Below are positions 7,448 through 17,402 of a stretch of DNA of 64,000 bases, piece after piece. The position numbers were made by a program, and so were the translations under genes. The DNA is from Marivita sp003149565 (GTDB lineage Bacteria > Pseudomonadota > Alphaproteobacteria > Rhodobacterales > Rhodobacteraceae), in assembly GCF_965216415.1 (NCBI RefSeq), contig NZ_CBDCFU010000002.1, one strand, 5' to 3'. Under the pieces are notes generated by a model. That model saw only the letters and a program-made list of their open reading frames with translations, was not told the origin of the DNA and did not search any database. Numbering within the stretch: position 1 is the first letter of the stretch; each line of letters opens with the position of its first letter.

Positions 7448-10240
7448 ATGGCTGACGGAAATCTGCCCGACCTGACGATCTTTACTCTCGATGACGAAAC
7501 CGTCGTGGCGCAGCCCGGAGAAACCATCTGGTCGGTGGCCAAGCGGCATGGCAAGACGATTCCGCATCTGTGCCACAAGGACCAGAGTGGCTACCAGCCT
7601 GACGGTAACTGCCGCGCTTGTGTGGTGGAGATCGACGGTGAGCGCACTCTGGCAGCTTCGTGCTGTCGAAATCCCCAAAATGGCATGGTGGTCAAGACTG
7701 ATAGCGCGCGTGCCACGAAGGCCCGCGCGATGGTCATGGAACTTCTCTTGGCGGATCAGCCCGAGCGCGAGTCTGCGCACGATGCGGGTTCTCATCTTTG
7801 GGACATGGCCGATGCGCAGGGCGTGTCGGAAAGCCGCTTTCCGACGTTGGAGGCCGAGCGCATTCCGCTTCTGGACGATTCCCACGTCGCGATGCGCGTG
7901 AATCTGGATGCCTGCATCCAGTGCGGTCTGTGTGTGCGCGCCTGCCGTGAGGTGCAGGTCAACGATGTGATCGGTATGGCCGGGCGCGGACACGATGCCT
8001 TCCCGTCCTTTGACTTCGATGACCCGATGGGTGAGTCCACCTGCGTTGGGTGTGGCGAATGTGTACAGGCCTGCCCGACGGGCGCTCTTATGCCCGCGAC
8101 GGCGGTTGATGCCCAGCAGCGCGGCGACAGCCGCGACTTCGATGAGGAGGTCAAAAGTGTCTGCCCGTTCTGCGGTGTCGGCTGTCAGGTCTCGGTCAAG
8201 CTGAAAGACGGCAAGATCAAGCACGTCGACGGCATCAATGGCCCCGCGAACGAAGGGCGGCTCTGCGTGAAAGGCCGCTTCGGCTTTGACTACATCCATC
8301 ACCCGCACCGCCTAACCAAGCCACTGGTGCGACGCGAGGATGCGCCGGAAAAAGGCCTGAACGTGGACCCGTCCAACCCCTGGACCCACTTTCGCGAGGC
8401 GACTTGGGAAGAGGCGCTGGACAAGGCCGCGCATGGCTTGGCTGATCTGCGCAGCTACTTTGGCGGACAGTCTGTAGCCGGCTTCGGTTCTGCCAAATGC
8501 ACCAACGAAGAGGCGTATCTTTTCCAGAAATTCATCCGGCAGGGCTTTGGTCACAACAACGTCGATCACTGCACGCGCCTGTGTCACGCCTCGTCGGTGG
8601 CAGCTTTGATGGAGAACGTCGGATCGGGTGCGGTGACCGCTACCTTTAACGAGATCGAGAATGCCGATGTGGCGATCGTCATCGGTGCCAACCCGACAGA
8701 GAACCACCCGGTTGCCGCGACCTTCTTTAAGCAATTCGCCAAGCGCGGCGGCAAACTTGTTATCATGGACCCGCGCGGCACGGCGATGAAGCGGCACGCC
8801 GCCGAGATGATGCAGTTCCGCCCCGGCACGGACGTCGCTCTTCTGAACGCCATCATGAACGTGATCGTCGAAGAAAAGCTCTACGATCGCACCTATATCG
8901 AAGGCTTCACCGAGGGCTTCTTTGAATTCCGCGAACATATCCGGGCGTTCACGCCGGAGCGCATGGCCGAGCTTTGCGGCATCGAAGCCGAGCAGATCCG
9001 TCGCGTGGCGCGTATGTTCGCGGAGGCCGAAGCGGGGATGATCTTTTGGGGTATGGGGGTGTCTCAGCACATCCACGGCACCGACAATGCCCGCTGCCTG
9101 ATCGCTCTGGCGCTGCTCACTGGCAATGTCGGAAAGCCCGGCACCGGACTGCACCCCTTGCGGGGCCAGAACAACGTGCAGGGTGCGTCGGATGCCGGCC
9201 TGATCCCGATGTTCTTGCCCGATTACCAAAGCGTGACCGATGGCGAGGTGCGTTCGCTCTTCAAGCATATCTGGCGCGGCACCGAGATCGAGGCTGAGAA
9301 AGGCCTGACCGTGGTCGAGATCATGGACCGCGTATATCGCGGCGAGATCAAGGGCATGTACATTCTTGGTGAAAACCCCGCCATGTCCGACCCCGACGTA
9401 GAACACGCCCGCAAGGCCTTGGCGGCGCTCGATCACCTTGTGGTTCAGGACATCTTCCTGACCGAAACCGCAAATTACGCGGACGTGATCCTGCCCGCCG
9501 CTGCGCTGCCCGAGAAGTCCGGTACTGTGACCAACACAAACCGACAGGTGCAGATCACCCGCAAAGCCGCGCAGGCACCCGGAGAAGCGCGAGAAGATTG
9601 GGAAGTCATTGTCGAGATGGCCCGTCGCGTCGGTCTTGATTGGGATTACGACGACCCGCGTGAGATTTTCGACGAGATGAAGATGTCTATGCGATCATTG
9701 CATCACATCACGTGGAAACGTCTGGAACGCGAAAGCGCCATCACTTACCCGTGCCACAGCCCCGAGGATCCGGGCCAAGCAGTCGTCTTCGCCGACGGTT
9801 TCCCACGCCGCGCCGGGCGGGCGCGCTTTGCTCCGGCCCGTGTCACACCACCTGCCGAAGTGCCGGACGAGCGTTTCCCGATGGTCCTGACCACGGGGCG
9901 CCAGCTTGAGCATTGGCACACAGGCTCCATGACCCGACGCGCCACAGTGCTGGACGCGGTCGAACCCGAGGCCAACTGTTCCATGCATCCCTCGACCCTG
10001 CGGCAGTTGGATGTCGAACCGGGAGGCATGGTTCGGTTGATAACACGTCGCGGCGAGATCGAAATCATGGCCCGCGCCGACAGAGCGGTCTCGCCCGACA
10101 TGGTGTTCCTGCCCTTTGCCTACGTCGAAGCGGCGGCAAACATCCTGACCAATGCAGCGCTCGATCCTTTCGGCAAGATCCCCGAGTTCAAATACTCCGC
10201 AGTCAGGGTCGAAAAAGTCAACAAAATCGCAGCGGAATAA
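7448..10240 (+). CDS. fdhA: Formate dehydrogenase catalytic alpha subunit
   Basis: Catalytic subunit of 930 aa that oxidises formate to CO2. In order it has an N-terminal [2Fe-2S] ferredoxin domain, two [4Fe-4S] motifs (CIQCGLCVRAC, CVGCGECVQACP), a further [4Fe-4S] motif (CPFCGVGC) and the molybdopterin domains. In DHCTRLCHASS the metal-ligand residue is Cys379, so no selenocysteine is used. It probably forms the heterodimeric FDH1-type enzyme with the upstream subunit. No fdhD-type accessory gene is in the window. It is the last step of the C1 oxidation route encoded around it. Confidence 0.95.
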   Translation: MADGNLPDLTIFTLDDETVVAQPGETIWSVAKRHGKTIPHLCHKDQSGYQPDGNCRACVVEIDGERTLAASCCRNPQNGMVVKTDSARATKARAMVMELLLADQPERESAHDAGSHLWDMADAQGVSESRFPTLEAERIPLLDDSHVAMRVNLDACIQCGLCVRACREVQVNDVIGMAGRGHDAFPSFDFDDPMGESTCVGCGECVQACPTGALMPATAVDAQQRGDSRDFDEEVKSVCPFCGVGCQVSVKLKDGKIKHVDGINGPANEGRLCVKGRFGFDYIHHPHRLTKPLVRREDAPEKGLNVDPSNPWTHFREATWEEALDKAAHGLADLRSYFGGQSVAGFGSAKCTNEEAYLFQKFIRQGFGHNNVDHCTRLCHASSVAALMENVGSGAVTATFNEIENADVAIVIGANPTENHPVAATFFKQFAKRGGKLVIMDPRGTAMKRHAAEMMQFRPGTDVALLNAIMNVIVEEKLYDRTYIEGFTEGFFEFREHIRAFTPERMAELCGIEAEQIRRVARMFAEAEAGMIFWGMGVSQHIHGTDNARCLIALALLTGNVGKPGTGLHPLRGQNNVQGASDAGLIPMFLPDYQSVTDGEVRSLFKHIWRGTEIEAEKGLTVVEIMDRVYRGEIKGMYILGENPAMSDPDVEHARKALAALDHLVVQDIFLTETANYADVILPAAALPEKSGTVTNTNRQVQITRKAAQAPGEAREDWEVIVEMARRVGLDWDYDDPREIFDEMKMSMRSLHHITWKRLERESAITYPCHSPEDPGQAVVFADGFPRRAGRARFAPARVTPPAEVPDERFPMVLTTGRQLEHWHTGSMTRRATVLDAVEPEANCSMHPSTLRQLDVEPGGMVRLITRRGEIEIMARADRAVSPDMVFLPFAYVEAAANILTNAALDPFGKIPEFKYSAVRVEKVNKIAAE

Positions 10241-10276
10241 TCCGCGCAAGATACGTCTTCAGGAAGGAAAACGCGT

Positions 10277-11953
10277 ATGTCGTTCAAATCTGACATTGAA
10301 ATTGCTCGCGAAGCGTCAAAGCAGCCGATCCGTGAGATTGGGGAAAAGCTTGGCATCGCTTATGAGCATCTGCAGCCCTACGGGCATGACAAGGCGAAGA
10401 TCAGTCAGGCCTTCATCGACGAGGTCCAGGACCGTCCGAACGGCAAGCTTATCCTCGTAACCGCGATCAACCCAACCCCGGCGGGCGAGGGCAAGACCAC
10501 GACAACTGTGGGTCTGGGTGACGGCCTCAACAAGATCGGCAAGAAAGCCATGATCTGTATTCGCGAAGCCTCGCTCGGGCCGAACTTCGGCATGAAGGGC
10601 GGCGCTGCAGGTGGTGGCATGGCGCAGGTCGTGCCGATGGAAGAGATGAACCTTCATTTTACAGGTGACTTCCACGCGATCACCTCGGCTCATTCACTGC
10701 TGTCAGCGATGATAGACAACCACATTTACTGGGGCAATGAGCAGGAAATCGACGTGCGTCGTGTCGTTTGGCGCCGGGTCGTGGATATGAATGACCGCGC
10801 GCTGCGCCAGATCACCGCAAGTTTGGGCGGCGTGGCCAACGGCTTCCCGCGCGAGGCGGGATTTGACATCACCGTGGCGTCGGAAGTCATGGCGATCCTT
10901 TGTCTGGCCAAGGACCTCCAGGACCTCGAAAAGCGTCTGGGCGACATGATCGTGGCCTATCGTCGAGACAAAACCCCGGTTTTCTGCCGTGACATCAAGG
11001 CCGAAGGCGCAATGACGGTGCTGCTTAAGGATGCGATGCAGCCGAACCTCGTGCAGACGCTCGAGAACAATCCGGCCTTTGTGCATGGCGGCCCGTTCGC
11101 CAATATTGCCCACGGCTGTAACTCGGTGATCGCGACGACCACTGCGCTCAAGCTGGCGGATTACGTTGTGACTGAGGCTGGCTTCGGGGCCGATCTCGGT
11201 GCCGAAAAGTTCATGGACATCAAGTGCCGCAAGGCCGGTTTGCGCCCGGACGCGGTTGTGATTGTCGCCACCGTGCGCGCTATGAAGATGAATGGTGGTG
11301 TGGCCAAGGCCGATCTGAACGTCGAAAACGTCGACGCGGTCAAGAAAGGCTGCCCGAACCTTGGCCGTCACATTGAGAACATGAAGAAGTTCGGTGTGCC
11401 TGCGATTGTGGGCATCAACCATTTCCATGCCGATACGGACGCGGAAGTTCAAGCGGTGATCGACTACTGTTCGGAGCAGGGCGTTGAGGCCATCGTGAAC
11501 AAGCATTGGGCGGAAGGCGGTGCGGGCATTGAAGCAACCGCGAAGAAAGTGGTCGAGATCTGCGAGTCCGGCGAGGCGGACTACCATCCACTTTACGGCG
11601 ACGAGTTAAGCCTCGCAGAGAAAGTCGAGACGGTCTGCAAGGAAATCTATCGTGCCGATAATGTGGTGATGGATAGCAAGATCCGCGCGCAGCTAAAGGA
11701 TTGGGAAGACCAGGGCTATGGCAGCCTGCCAGTCTGCATGGCAAAGACGCAGTATTCGTTCTCGACTGACCCGTCACAGCGCGGCGCGCCGACTGGTTTT
11801 GATATTCCTGTGCGCGAAGTGCGCCTGTCGGCTGGCGCTGGGTTCGTCGTGGTCGTCTGCGGCGAGATCATGACGATGCCGGGTCTGCCCAAGAAACCTG
11901 CGGCCGAGACGATCTGTCTGAACGAAAGCGGCCTCATAGAAGGACTGTTTTAA
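10277..11953 (+). CDS. fhs: Formate-tetrahydrofolate ligase
   Basis: Interconverts formate, ATP and THF with 10-formyl-THF, 558 aa as usual for the family. The P-loop-like TPAGEGKTTTTVGL motif, the GGAAGGGMAQVVPM segment and the C-terminal PGLPKKPA motif are typical. In this setting it probably runs towards formate and ATP during methylated-amine catabolism. The gene lies 36 bp after fdhA and before folD. Confidence 0.97.
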   Translation: MSFKSDIEIAREASKQPIREIGEKLGIAYEHLQPYGHDKAKISQAFIDEVQDRPNGKLILVTAINPTPAGEGKTTTTVGLGDGLNKIGKKAMICIREASLGPNFGMKGGAAGGGMAQVVPMEEMNLHFTGDFHAITSAHSLLSAMIDNHIYWGNEQEIDVRRVVWRRVVDMNDRALRQITASLGGVANGFPREAGFDITVASEVMAILCLAKDLQDLEKRLGDMIVAYRRDKTPVFCRDIKAEGAMTVLLKDAMQPNLVQTLENNPAFVHGGPFANIAHGCNSVIATTTALKLADYVVTEAGFGADLGAEKFMDIKCRKAGLRPDAVVIVATVRAMKMNGGVAKADLNVENVDAVKKGCPNLGRHIENMKKFGVPAIVGINHFHADTDAEVQAVIDYCSEQGVEAIVNKHWAEGGAGIEATAKKVVEICESGEADYHPLYGDELSLAEKVETVCKEIYRADNVVMDSKIRAQLKDWEDQGYGSLPVCMAKTQYSFSTDPSQRGAPTGFDIPVREVRLSAGAGFVVVVCGEIMTMPGLPKKPAAETICLNESGLIEGLF

Positions 11954-11968
11954 GGCGACTGACAAGCA

Positions 11969-11992
11969 GCGGGTGCGATCAGGCGCACCCGC
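11969..11992 (+). terminator. Hairpin between fhs and folD
   Basis: GCGGGTGCG at 11969-11977 pairs with CGCACCCGC at 11984-11992. There is no T-run, so this is more likely an mRNA-stabilising hairpin than a full terminator. Confidence 0.5.
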
Positions 11993-12050
11993 ATTCCCGA
12001 AACCCGGGCGGGCTGGACTTCCGGGACACGGCATTAAACCGGAGGTCCCC

Positions 12051-12932
12051 ATGCGGGCAGCCTTAATCGATGGAAAGGCCATCGCGTCGGACATGCGGGC
12101 AAGGATTGCGGCTGAAGCTGCGGAGCTTGCTGAAGCGGGCTGGCAACCCAAGCTTGTCTCGATCAGCGTCGGTGATACAGCCGCTGCTGACCTGTACGTG
12201 CGCAACCAGAAGAAACAAGCCGAGAGTGCGGGCGTGCAATTTGAAGCGCGTGCTTATCCCGGCGAGACATCGCTGGAGCAACTGACTGGCATTCTGCAGG
12301 GGTTGAATGCTGACCCAAGAGTGAACGGGATTATAATTCAGCGCCCCTTGCCACCGCATATCCCGGTCAAGGTGCTGCAGAAGCTCGTGCATCCGTTGAA
12401 GGACGTCGAGGGAATGCACCCGGCTTCGATTGGCAATATTGTCTATAACGATTTGGCGCTGGCACCCTGTACGGCTGTTGCCGCGGTAGAGATCCTGAAA
12501 ACACTGCCACTGCCGATCGAGGGTTTGAACGTGACAGTGATTGGCCATTCCGAGATCGTTGGCAAACCCATCGCCTTTCTCATGATGGGGCTGGGTGCGA
12601 CAGTGACGGTCTGTCACCACATGACGCGCTCGGTTGCGATGCACAGCCGCGCGGCGGATGCGGTCTTTGTCGCTGTGGGAAAGCCTGGACTCGTGAAGGG
12701 TGACATGCTGAAGCCCGGAGCGGCCTTGATCGATATCGGTATCAATCTGGTCGATGGGCTAACCGTAGGTGACGCCGATTTTGACAGCTGTGCCGAGGTG
12801 GCGGGCTGGATCACGCCAGTGCCCGGCGGCGTAGGGCCAGTGACGGTTGCGACGCTGATGCAGAATGCGGTTTTGGCGACGCGGATGCAGATGGATCAGT
12901 ATCGTGAGTCCTATGCGCAAACGGATGTGTAA
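12051..12932 (+). CDS. folD: FolD-family methylene-THF dehydrogenase, divergent paralogue lacking the catalytic lysine
   Basis: FolD-fold protein of 293 aa. The start at ATG 12051 is set by GGAGG eight bases upstream; the longer frame lacks a ribosome site. Fold and NADP-site motifs are clear (GHSEIVGKPIAFLM, TPVPGGVGPVTVATL). However, the active-site lysine of the YVxxK motif is Gln53 (YVRNQ), and the Asp of KDVDG is Glu120 (KDVEG); Gln97 is kept. In FolD enzymes the lysine is needed mainly for the cyclohydrolase step, so I infer a dehydrogenase-biased enzyme complemented by the second FolD at 13112. Both would oxidise methylene-THF from TMAO and dimethylamine demethylation. Confidence 0.88.
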   Translation: MRAALIDGKAIASDMRARIAAEAAELAEAGWQPKLVSISVGDTAAADLYVRNQKKQAESAGVQFEARAYPGETSLEQLTGILQGLNADPRVNGIIIQRPLPPHIPVKVLQKLVHPLKDVEGMHPASIGNIVYNDLALAPCTAVAAVEILKTLPLPIEGLNVTVIGHSEIVGKPIAFLMMGLGATVTVCHHMTRSVAMHSRAADAVFVAVGKPGLVKGDMLKPGAALIDIGINLVDGLTVGDADFDSCAEVAGWITPVPGGVGPVTVATLMQNAVLATRMQMDQYRESYAQTDV

Positions 12933-13111
12933 TTGCCAGGATCGGACGTCGCTCCCAAGCGGATAGTACTTGTGTACAGATCGGCTGAGGCTTGGAAGCC
13001 TCGCGCGGAGCGTTTGCAGGTGTCAACGATCAGACGTCGTCCGACCGTGGCTTTGTCCTCTTTTGTTGAGGCCGGGCGAGATTTGAAGAACCTTCGAGAA
13101 GGAAGAGAAAC

Positions 13112-14014
13112 ATGAGCGCAACACTCATCGACGGCAAGGCTTTTGCCGCTACGATCCGCAGCAAAGTGGCAGACCATGTCGCTCGGTTAAAGAAAGAGCA
13201 GGACCTGACACCCGGTCTCGCAGTCATACTGGTGGGCGAAGACCCGGCGAGCCAAGTCTACGTTCGCTCCAAGGGCAAGCAAACCACCGAGGTTGGCATG
13301 ACCTCGTTCGAGCACAAGCTGGCGGCAGACACCTCGGAAGCGGAGCTGCTGGCGTTGATCCAACACTTGAACGCCAACCCTGAAGTGCACGGAATTCTGG
13401 TTCAGTTGCCGTTGCCTGATCACATGGACGAAGATCTGGTCATAAACGCGATTGATCCGGCGAAAGACGTGGATGGCTTCCATATCTCCAATGTGGGTCT
13501 GCTGGGCACTGGGCAGAAATCAATGGTGCCGTGCACGCCGTTGGGCTGTCTTATGATGCTGCGTAATCATCACGGTTCGCTGTCCGGCATGAACGCGGTG
13601 GTGATCGGACGGTCGAACATCGTCGGCAAGCCAATGGCGCAACTGCTTTTGGGAGACTCTTGCACGGTGACCGTTGCGCACAGTCGGACGAAAGACCTTG
13701 CCGAGGTTGTTCGTCGCGCCGATATCGTGGTCGCAGCCGTTGGTCGCCCTGAGATGGTTCCCGGAGATTGGATCCAGCCCGGTGCAACGGTTATTGACGT
13801 CGGCATCAACCGTATTGAGGCCCCCGAGAAAGGGGAAGGTAAAACCCGTTTGGTGGGTGACTGCCACTACGCCAGCTGCGCCGAGGTGGCGGGTGCCATC
13901 ACACCCGTGCCCGGGGGTGTCGGACCGATGACAATCGCCTGTCTTCTGGCCAATACGCTGACTGCAGCCTGTCGCGCCAACGGCTTGCCGGAGCCTGACG
14001 GTCTGACGGCCTGA
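13112..14014 (+). CDS. folD: Bifunctional methylene-THF dehydrogenase/methenyl-THF cyclohydrolase
   Basis: Canonical FolD of 300 aa that oxidises 5,10-methylene-THF with NADP+ and hydrolyses the product to 10-formyl-THF. The catalytic residues are present: Tyr50 and Lys54 in YVRSK, Gln98 in VQLPLP, Asp121 in KDVDGFH. The C-terminal TPVPGGVGPMTIA motif is also present. AGAAGGAAGAG precedes the start. It lies 179 bp after the divergent folD, in a gap where I see no gene, and probably shares a transcript with fhs. Confidence 0.95.
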   Translation: MSATLIDGKAFAATIRSKVADHVARLKKEQDLTPGLAVILVGEDPASQVYVRSKGKQTTEVGMTSFEHKLAADTSEAELLALIQHLNANPEVHGILVQLPLPDHMDEDLVINAIDPAKDVDGFHISNVGLLGTGQKSMVPCTPLGCLMMLRNHHGSLSGMNAVVIGRSNIVGKPMAQLLLGDSCTVTVAHSRTKDLAEVVRRADIVVAAVGRPEMVPGDWIQPGATVIDVGINRIEAPEKGEGKTRLVGDCHYASCAEVAGAITPVPGGVGPMTIACLLANTLTAACRANGLPEPDGLTA

Positions 14015-14018
14015 GCTT

Positions 14019-14864
14019 CTACAGCGCGAGGTAGCCGATCCCCATGAAGGCCACGACGACGCCGCCCCATTGCGGGGCGGTTATTCGCTCCTTGAGCAGG
14101 ACCCATGCAAGCACGATGGTGAACAACCCAAACATGGACGATGACACTGCAGCGAATTGAGGATGCTCCAACGTACCCGCCGAAACAACGGCCAGTAAGG
14201 CGATGCCGTCGAGAACACCCATAACGATCAATGGCATGATCGCGGGCCAACCGACCGCAAGAGAGGCGCGTCGGATCACAATCAGACCGACAAGCAGGAC
14301 AATTGCAGTGATGCGGGCCATCATCGTGGCGTGGAGCTCTCCATCCAATTCGGCGGCGGTCTGTCCCAGCTTGAAGGTGAACGCAAAACCCAGCGCCGAA
14401 ATGATGGAAAGAACAATAGTCGGGCCCTTGGCTGGCACCGGATCGCCGCTGGTGTCTGCAAGTGCGGCCACAACACCGACACCGGCAATGATCAGAACAA
14501 CGGCAGCGATTTGCCCAGAGGTGATCGCCGCGCCGGTCAGGGCAGCAAGACCAAGCGAAACGATGGGGTAGGCACCAATGATCGGACTGACCAGCCGAAC
14601 CGGCCCGCGCTCGAACGCATAATACAGTCCAAGGCTTGCCACCAGAAAGGCCGCGCCTGACGCTATCGATAGCCAAAGTGCGTCGCCCTGTGGCATCCGC
14701 AGATCATCTGTTGTCGCAAGAACCACCAGTTGAAATACCAGTCCGGTCAGGAGCACAAAGAACAGCGCTCCCATCAGAGGGACAGTCCGGCTGAGGTAAC
14801 GGATCGCGATATCGTGCAACCCCCAGCACAGCGCTGCCGCAAGGCCCAGGCTGATCGCGCTCAT
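14019..14864 (-). CDS. DMT-superfamily (EamA) permease
   Basis: Inner-membrane protein of 281 aa with about ten hydrophobic helices arranged as two EamA repeats. The N-terminal helix (AISLGLAAALCWGLHDIAIRY) is typical of drug/metabolite exporters. It converges on folD with only 4 bp between stops and diverges from tdm across a 123-bp AT-rich intergenic region. Export of a methylamine intermediate is possible, but the sequence does not show the substrate. Confidence 0.85.
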   Translation of the reverse strand: MSAISLGLAAALCWGLHDIAIRYLSRTVPLMGALFFVLLTGLVFQLVVLATTDDLRMPQGDALWLSIASGAAFLVASLGLYYAFERGPVRLVSPIIGAYPIVSLGLAALTGAAITSGQIAAVVLIIAGVGVVAALADTSGDPVPAKGPTIVLSIISALGFAFTFKLGQTAAELDGELHATMMARITAIVLLVGLIVIRRASLAVGWPAIMPLIVMGVLDGIALLAVVSAGTLEHPQFAAVSSSMFGLFTIVLAWVLLKERITAPQWGGVVVAFMGIGYLAL

Positions 14865-14930
14865 TTCTTGCTCCTGCTTGTTGGTTTCTTGCGTCTGGTT
14901 CGCCGTTAGTCTTGCAACGCGCAGTATCTC

Positions 14931-14960
14931 GGAATATTCTTTTTATTAAATAATATTTCC
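14931..14960 (+). promoter_or_regulatory. AT-rich imperfect inverted repeat upstream of tdm
   Basis: GGAATATT at 14931-14938 faces AATATTTCC at 14952-14960 (one inserted base) in the divergent tdm/DMT promoter. The half-sites resemble the GGAAWATAT core seen before fdh, dmmD and tmoX, so the same factor may bind here. The tdm start lies 27 bp downstream. Confidence 0.4.
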
Positions 14961-14987
14961 GCGCATGCAAATCAATGGAGAAGGCCA

Positions 14988-17357
14988 GTGTTGGACAGTA
15001 AGTATCCCGACGTCGTCCCGGGGCCACCCAAACCCAGCGTAATTCTTCAGCCGCGCGTCTTTGCGCTGCCGCCCGGTACCGAGCGCTATGTCGTCGAGGG
15101 GGCGGGGGCCATTCTTGTCCGTCTGGAGCAGGGCGACCGGTTGGAAATCGAGAACACCGAGGGTGGCCAACCCTGTGAAATCGTCTGTGCTGACCCGCAA
15201 GGCACCTTTGATACAGAGATCATTGGCGCGGCAGGTCAGGGGGCGCCTCGTGGTTTGCTGGCGCTGCTGACATCTCAGGATCAGTCCCTTAGGAGCCTGC
15301 GAATGGGTATTGAAGCCCGGGGGCTGGACCTGTCGCAGGCGCAAGCCGTGCATCTGTTCGAAAGCGCGACGCCGGCGGGGACGAAACAGGAGTTCACAGT
15401 CACTCGCGAAGGCATTGCGGTCATTGCGGCGCCCGGCGGTGTCATGGATTTCGAAGCGCAGGACACGGCGACCCCACTGACCGTCTGGATCAAGCGCGCC
15501 GTTCTCAAGAGTGCTGCACGCTTCGAACTGCCGGACCCTCTGGCTGATCCGGTTGCCGACATCCGGGTGCATTCCGCCACAGCAGAGGCCTATTTCGTCA
15601 AGGCGGGCGACTATATCCAGATCATTGATGTTGATGGACGGCAATGCACTGATTTTCAGTGCTTTTCCGCGCGCAAACTGGACAAAGGTGTCGAACACGC
15701 GCTGGACGTGACCACCACGCGCACGCTCATGGGGCACAGCTACCCAATGCCGGGCTTGCACGCGAAATACTATGACCAAGATATGCTGCCGCTGGTCGAG
15801 GTGGTGCAGGACACCGTCGGGCGACACGATGCTTTTGCGCTGGCCTGCGCTGCGAAATATTACGACGACATCGGGTATCCCGGTCACATCAACTGTTCCG
15901 ACAACTTCAACGGCGCGCTTGCGCCTCACGGGGTGACGGCGCGGGCCGGTTGGATGGCGATCAACTTCTTCTTCAACACTGGGCTTGATGAACATGGCGT
16001 CATGTATGCCGACGAACCCTGGACCCGGCCGGGCGACTACGTGCTGCTGCGCGCGCTTACCGATCTGGTCTGTGTGAGCTCGGCCTGCCCCGATGATACC
16101 TCCGCCGCCAATGGCTGGAACCCGACCGACATCCATGTCCGCACCTACAGCGGCAAGGAGACCTTTCAACGATCCGTGGCCTACCGGCCCACACCCGATG
16201 CGGAGCCGAAAATGACCAAGCAGACAGGCTTTCACGACCGATTTGCCAAGTTCACCGAGAATTTCATTGAATATAATGGGTACTGGCTGGCGAGTTCCAT
16301 CTCGACCGCAGGCCCGATCGCAGAATACCACGCCTGCCGCGAAAAGTCTGTGGTGCTGGACCTGTCCGCCCTGCGCAAATTCGAGATCACAGGTCCTGAC
16401 AGCGAGGCGCTGTGCCAGTATGTTTTCACCCGAAACATGAAAACCCTGCCTGTGGGCGGCGTGGTCTACACGGCGATGTGCTATCCTCATGGCGGCATGA
16501 TCGACGACGGAACTGTCTTCCGGCTGGGCAAGGACAATTTCCGCTGGATCGGCGGATCGGATTACGGCGGCGAATGGCTGCGTGAAAAGGCCGACGAACT
16601 GGGGCTGAAAGTTCTCATCCGCTCGTCAACCGACATGCAGCACAACATCGCTGTGCAAGGTCCAGAAAGCCGTGATCTGTTGAAAAAGGTCATCTGGACC
16701 GCACCACACCAGCCGAAGTTCGAACAGCTTGAGTGGTTCCGCTTTACACCAGCACGGATCGGTGACCACGATGGTGTGCCTGTTGTCGTGTCGCGTACCG
16801 GGTACACAGGTGAGTTGGGGTACGAGATTTTCTGCCATCCGAAGCATGCGGGCGAGGTTTTTGATGCCGTGTGGGCTGCGGGCAAGGATCACGGTCTGAC
16901 CCCAATGGGACTTGAAGCGCTGGACATGGTGCGGATTGAGGCCGGGCTGATCTTTGCTGGTTATGATTTTAGCGATCAGACCGATCCATTCGAAGCAGGG
17001 ATCGGTTTTACCGTGCCTCTGAAATCCAAGACGGATGATTTCATTGGTCGAGAGGCTTTGATCCGCCGCAAGGAGACACCGGCAAGAAAACTTGTGGGGC
17101 TGGATATCGACAGCAATGTCGATGTTGGGCATGGCGACTGCGTTCACATAGGCCGCGCACAAATCGGTGAAGTGACGTCGTCTATGCGTTCGCCGATCCT
17201 GGGCAAGAACATTGCCTTGGCACGGGTCGACGTGGCGCATCACGCGGTTGGCACCGAGGTCGAGATCGGCAAGCTTGACGGGCATCAGAAGCGCCTTCCA
17301 GCGACGATCGTGCCCTTTGCGCACTACGATCCGCAGAAGACCAAACCGCGGTCGTGA
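14988..17357 (+). CDS. tdm: Trimethylamine N-oxide demethylase (aldolase), DUF1989-GcvT fusion
   Basis: Cleaves TMAO to dimethylamine and formaldehyde, 789 aa. The N-terminal half holds DUF1989 modules, with cysteines in GRQCTDF (about residue 220), INCSDN (about 302) and SACPDD (about 365) that fit the zinc site known for Tdm. The C-terminal half, from about residue 405, is a GcvT-type folate-binding domain (SRTGYTGELGYEIF) that would pass formaldehyde to THF. This architecture and length are those of Methylocella and roseobacter Tdm. The GTG start follows GGAGAAGG. The neighbours (dmm, folD, fhs, tmoXWV) agree with the assignment. Confidence 0.92.
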   Translation: MLDSKYPDVVPGPPKPSVILQPRVFALPPGTERYVVEGAGAILVRLEQGDRLEIENTEGGQPCEIVCADPQGTFDTEIIGAAGQGAPRGLLALLTSQDQSLRSLRMGIEARGLDLSQAQAVHLFESATPAGTKQEFTVTREGIAVIAAPGGVMDFEAQDTATPLTVWIKRAVLKSAARFELPDPLADPVADIRVHSATAEAYFVKAGDYIQIIDVDGRQCTDFQCFSARKLDKGVEHALDVTTTRTLMGHSYPMPGLHAKYYDQDMLPLVEVVQDTVGRHDAFALACAAKYYDDIGYPGHINCSDNFNGALAPHGVTARAGWMAINFFFNTGLDEHGVMYADEPWTRPGDYVLLRALTDLVCVSSACPDDTSAANGWNPTDIHVRTYSGKETFQRSVAYRPTPDAEPKMTKQTGFHDRFAKFTENFIEYNGYWLASSISTAGPIAEYHACREKSVVLDLSALRKFEITGPDSEALCQYVFTRNMKTLPVGGVVYTAMCYPHGGMIDDGTVFRLGKDNFRWIGGSDYGGEWLREKADELGLKVLIRSSTDMQHNIAVQGPESRDLLKKVIWTAPHQPKFEQLEWFRFTPARIGDHDGVPVVVSRTGYTGELGYEIFCHPKHAGEVFDAVWAAGKDHGLTPMGLEALDMVRIEAGLIFAGYDFSDQTDPFEAGIGFTVPLKSKTDDFIGREALIRRKETPARKLVGLDIDSNVDVGHGDCVHIGRAQIGEVTSSMRSPILGKNIALARVDVAHHAVGTEVEIGKLDGHQKRLPATIVPFAHYDPQKTKPRS

Positions 17358-17402
17358 TGTAGATCAAGGCGGGCCCTTCAGGCCTCGCCTAGCGTTTGAG
17401 GT

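Noticed and set aside
8570..8584. Possible selenocysteine site in formate dehydrogenase
   Set aside because: The metal-ligand codon is TGT (Cys379), not TGA, and the frame is uninterrupted.
8312..9436. 374-aa minus-strand frame opposite fdhA (and a 371-aa frame at 7193-8308)
   Set aside because: Both are antisense shadows of the formate dehydrogenase gene with no family motif or ribosome site.
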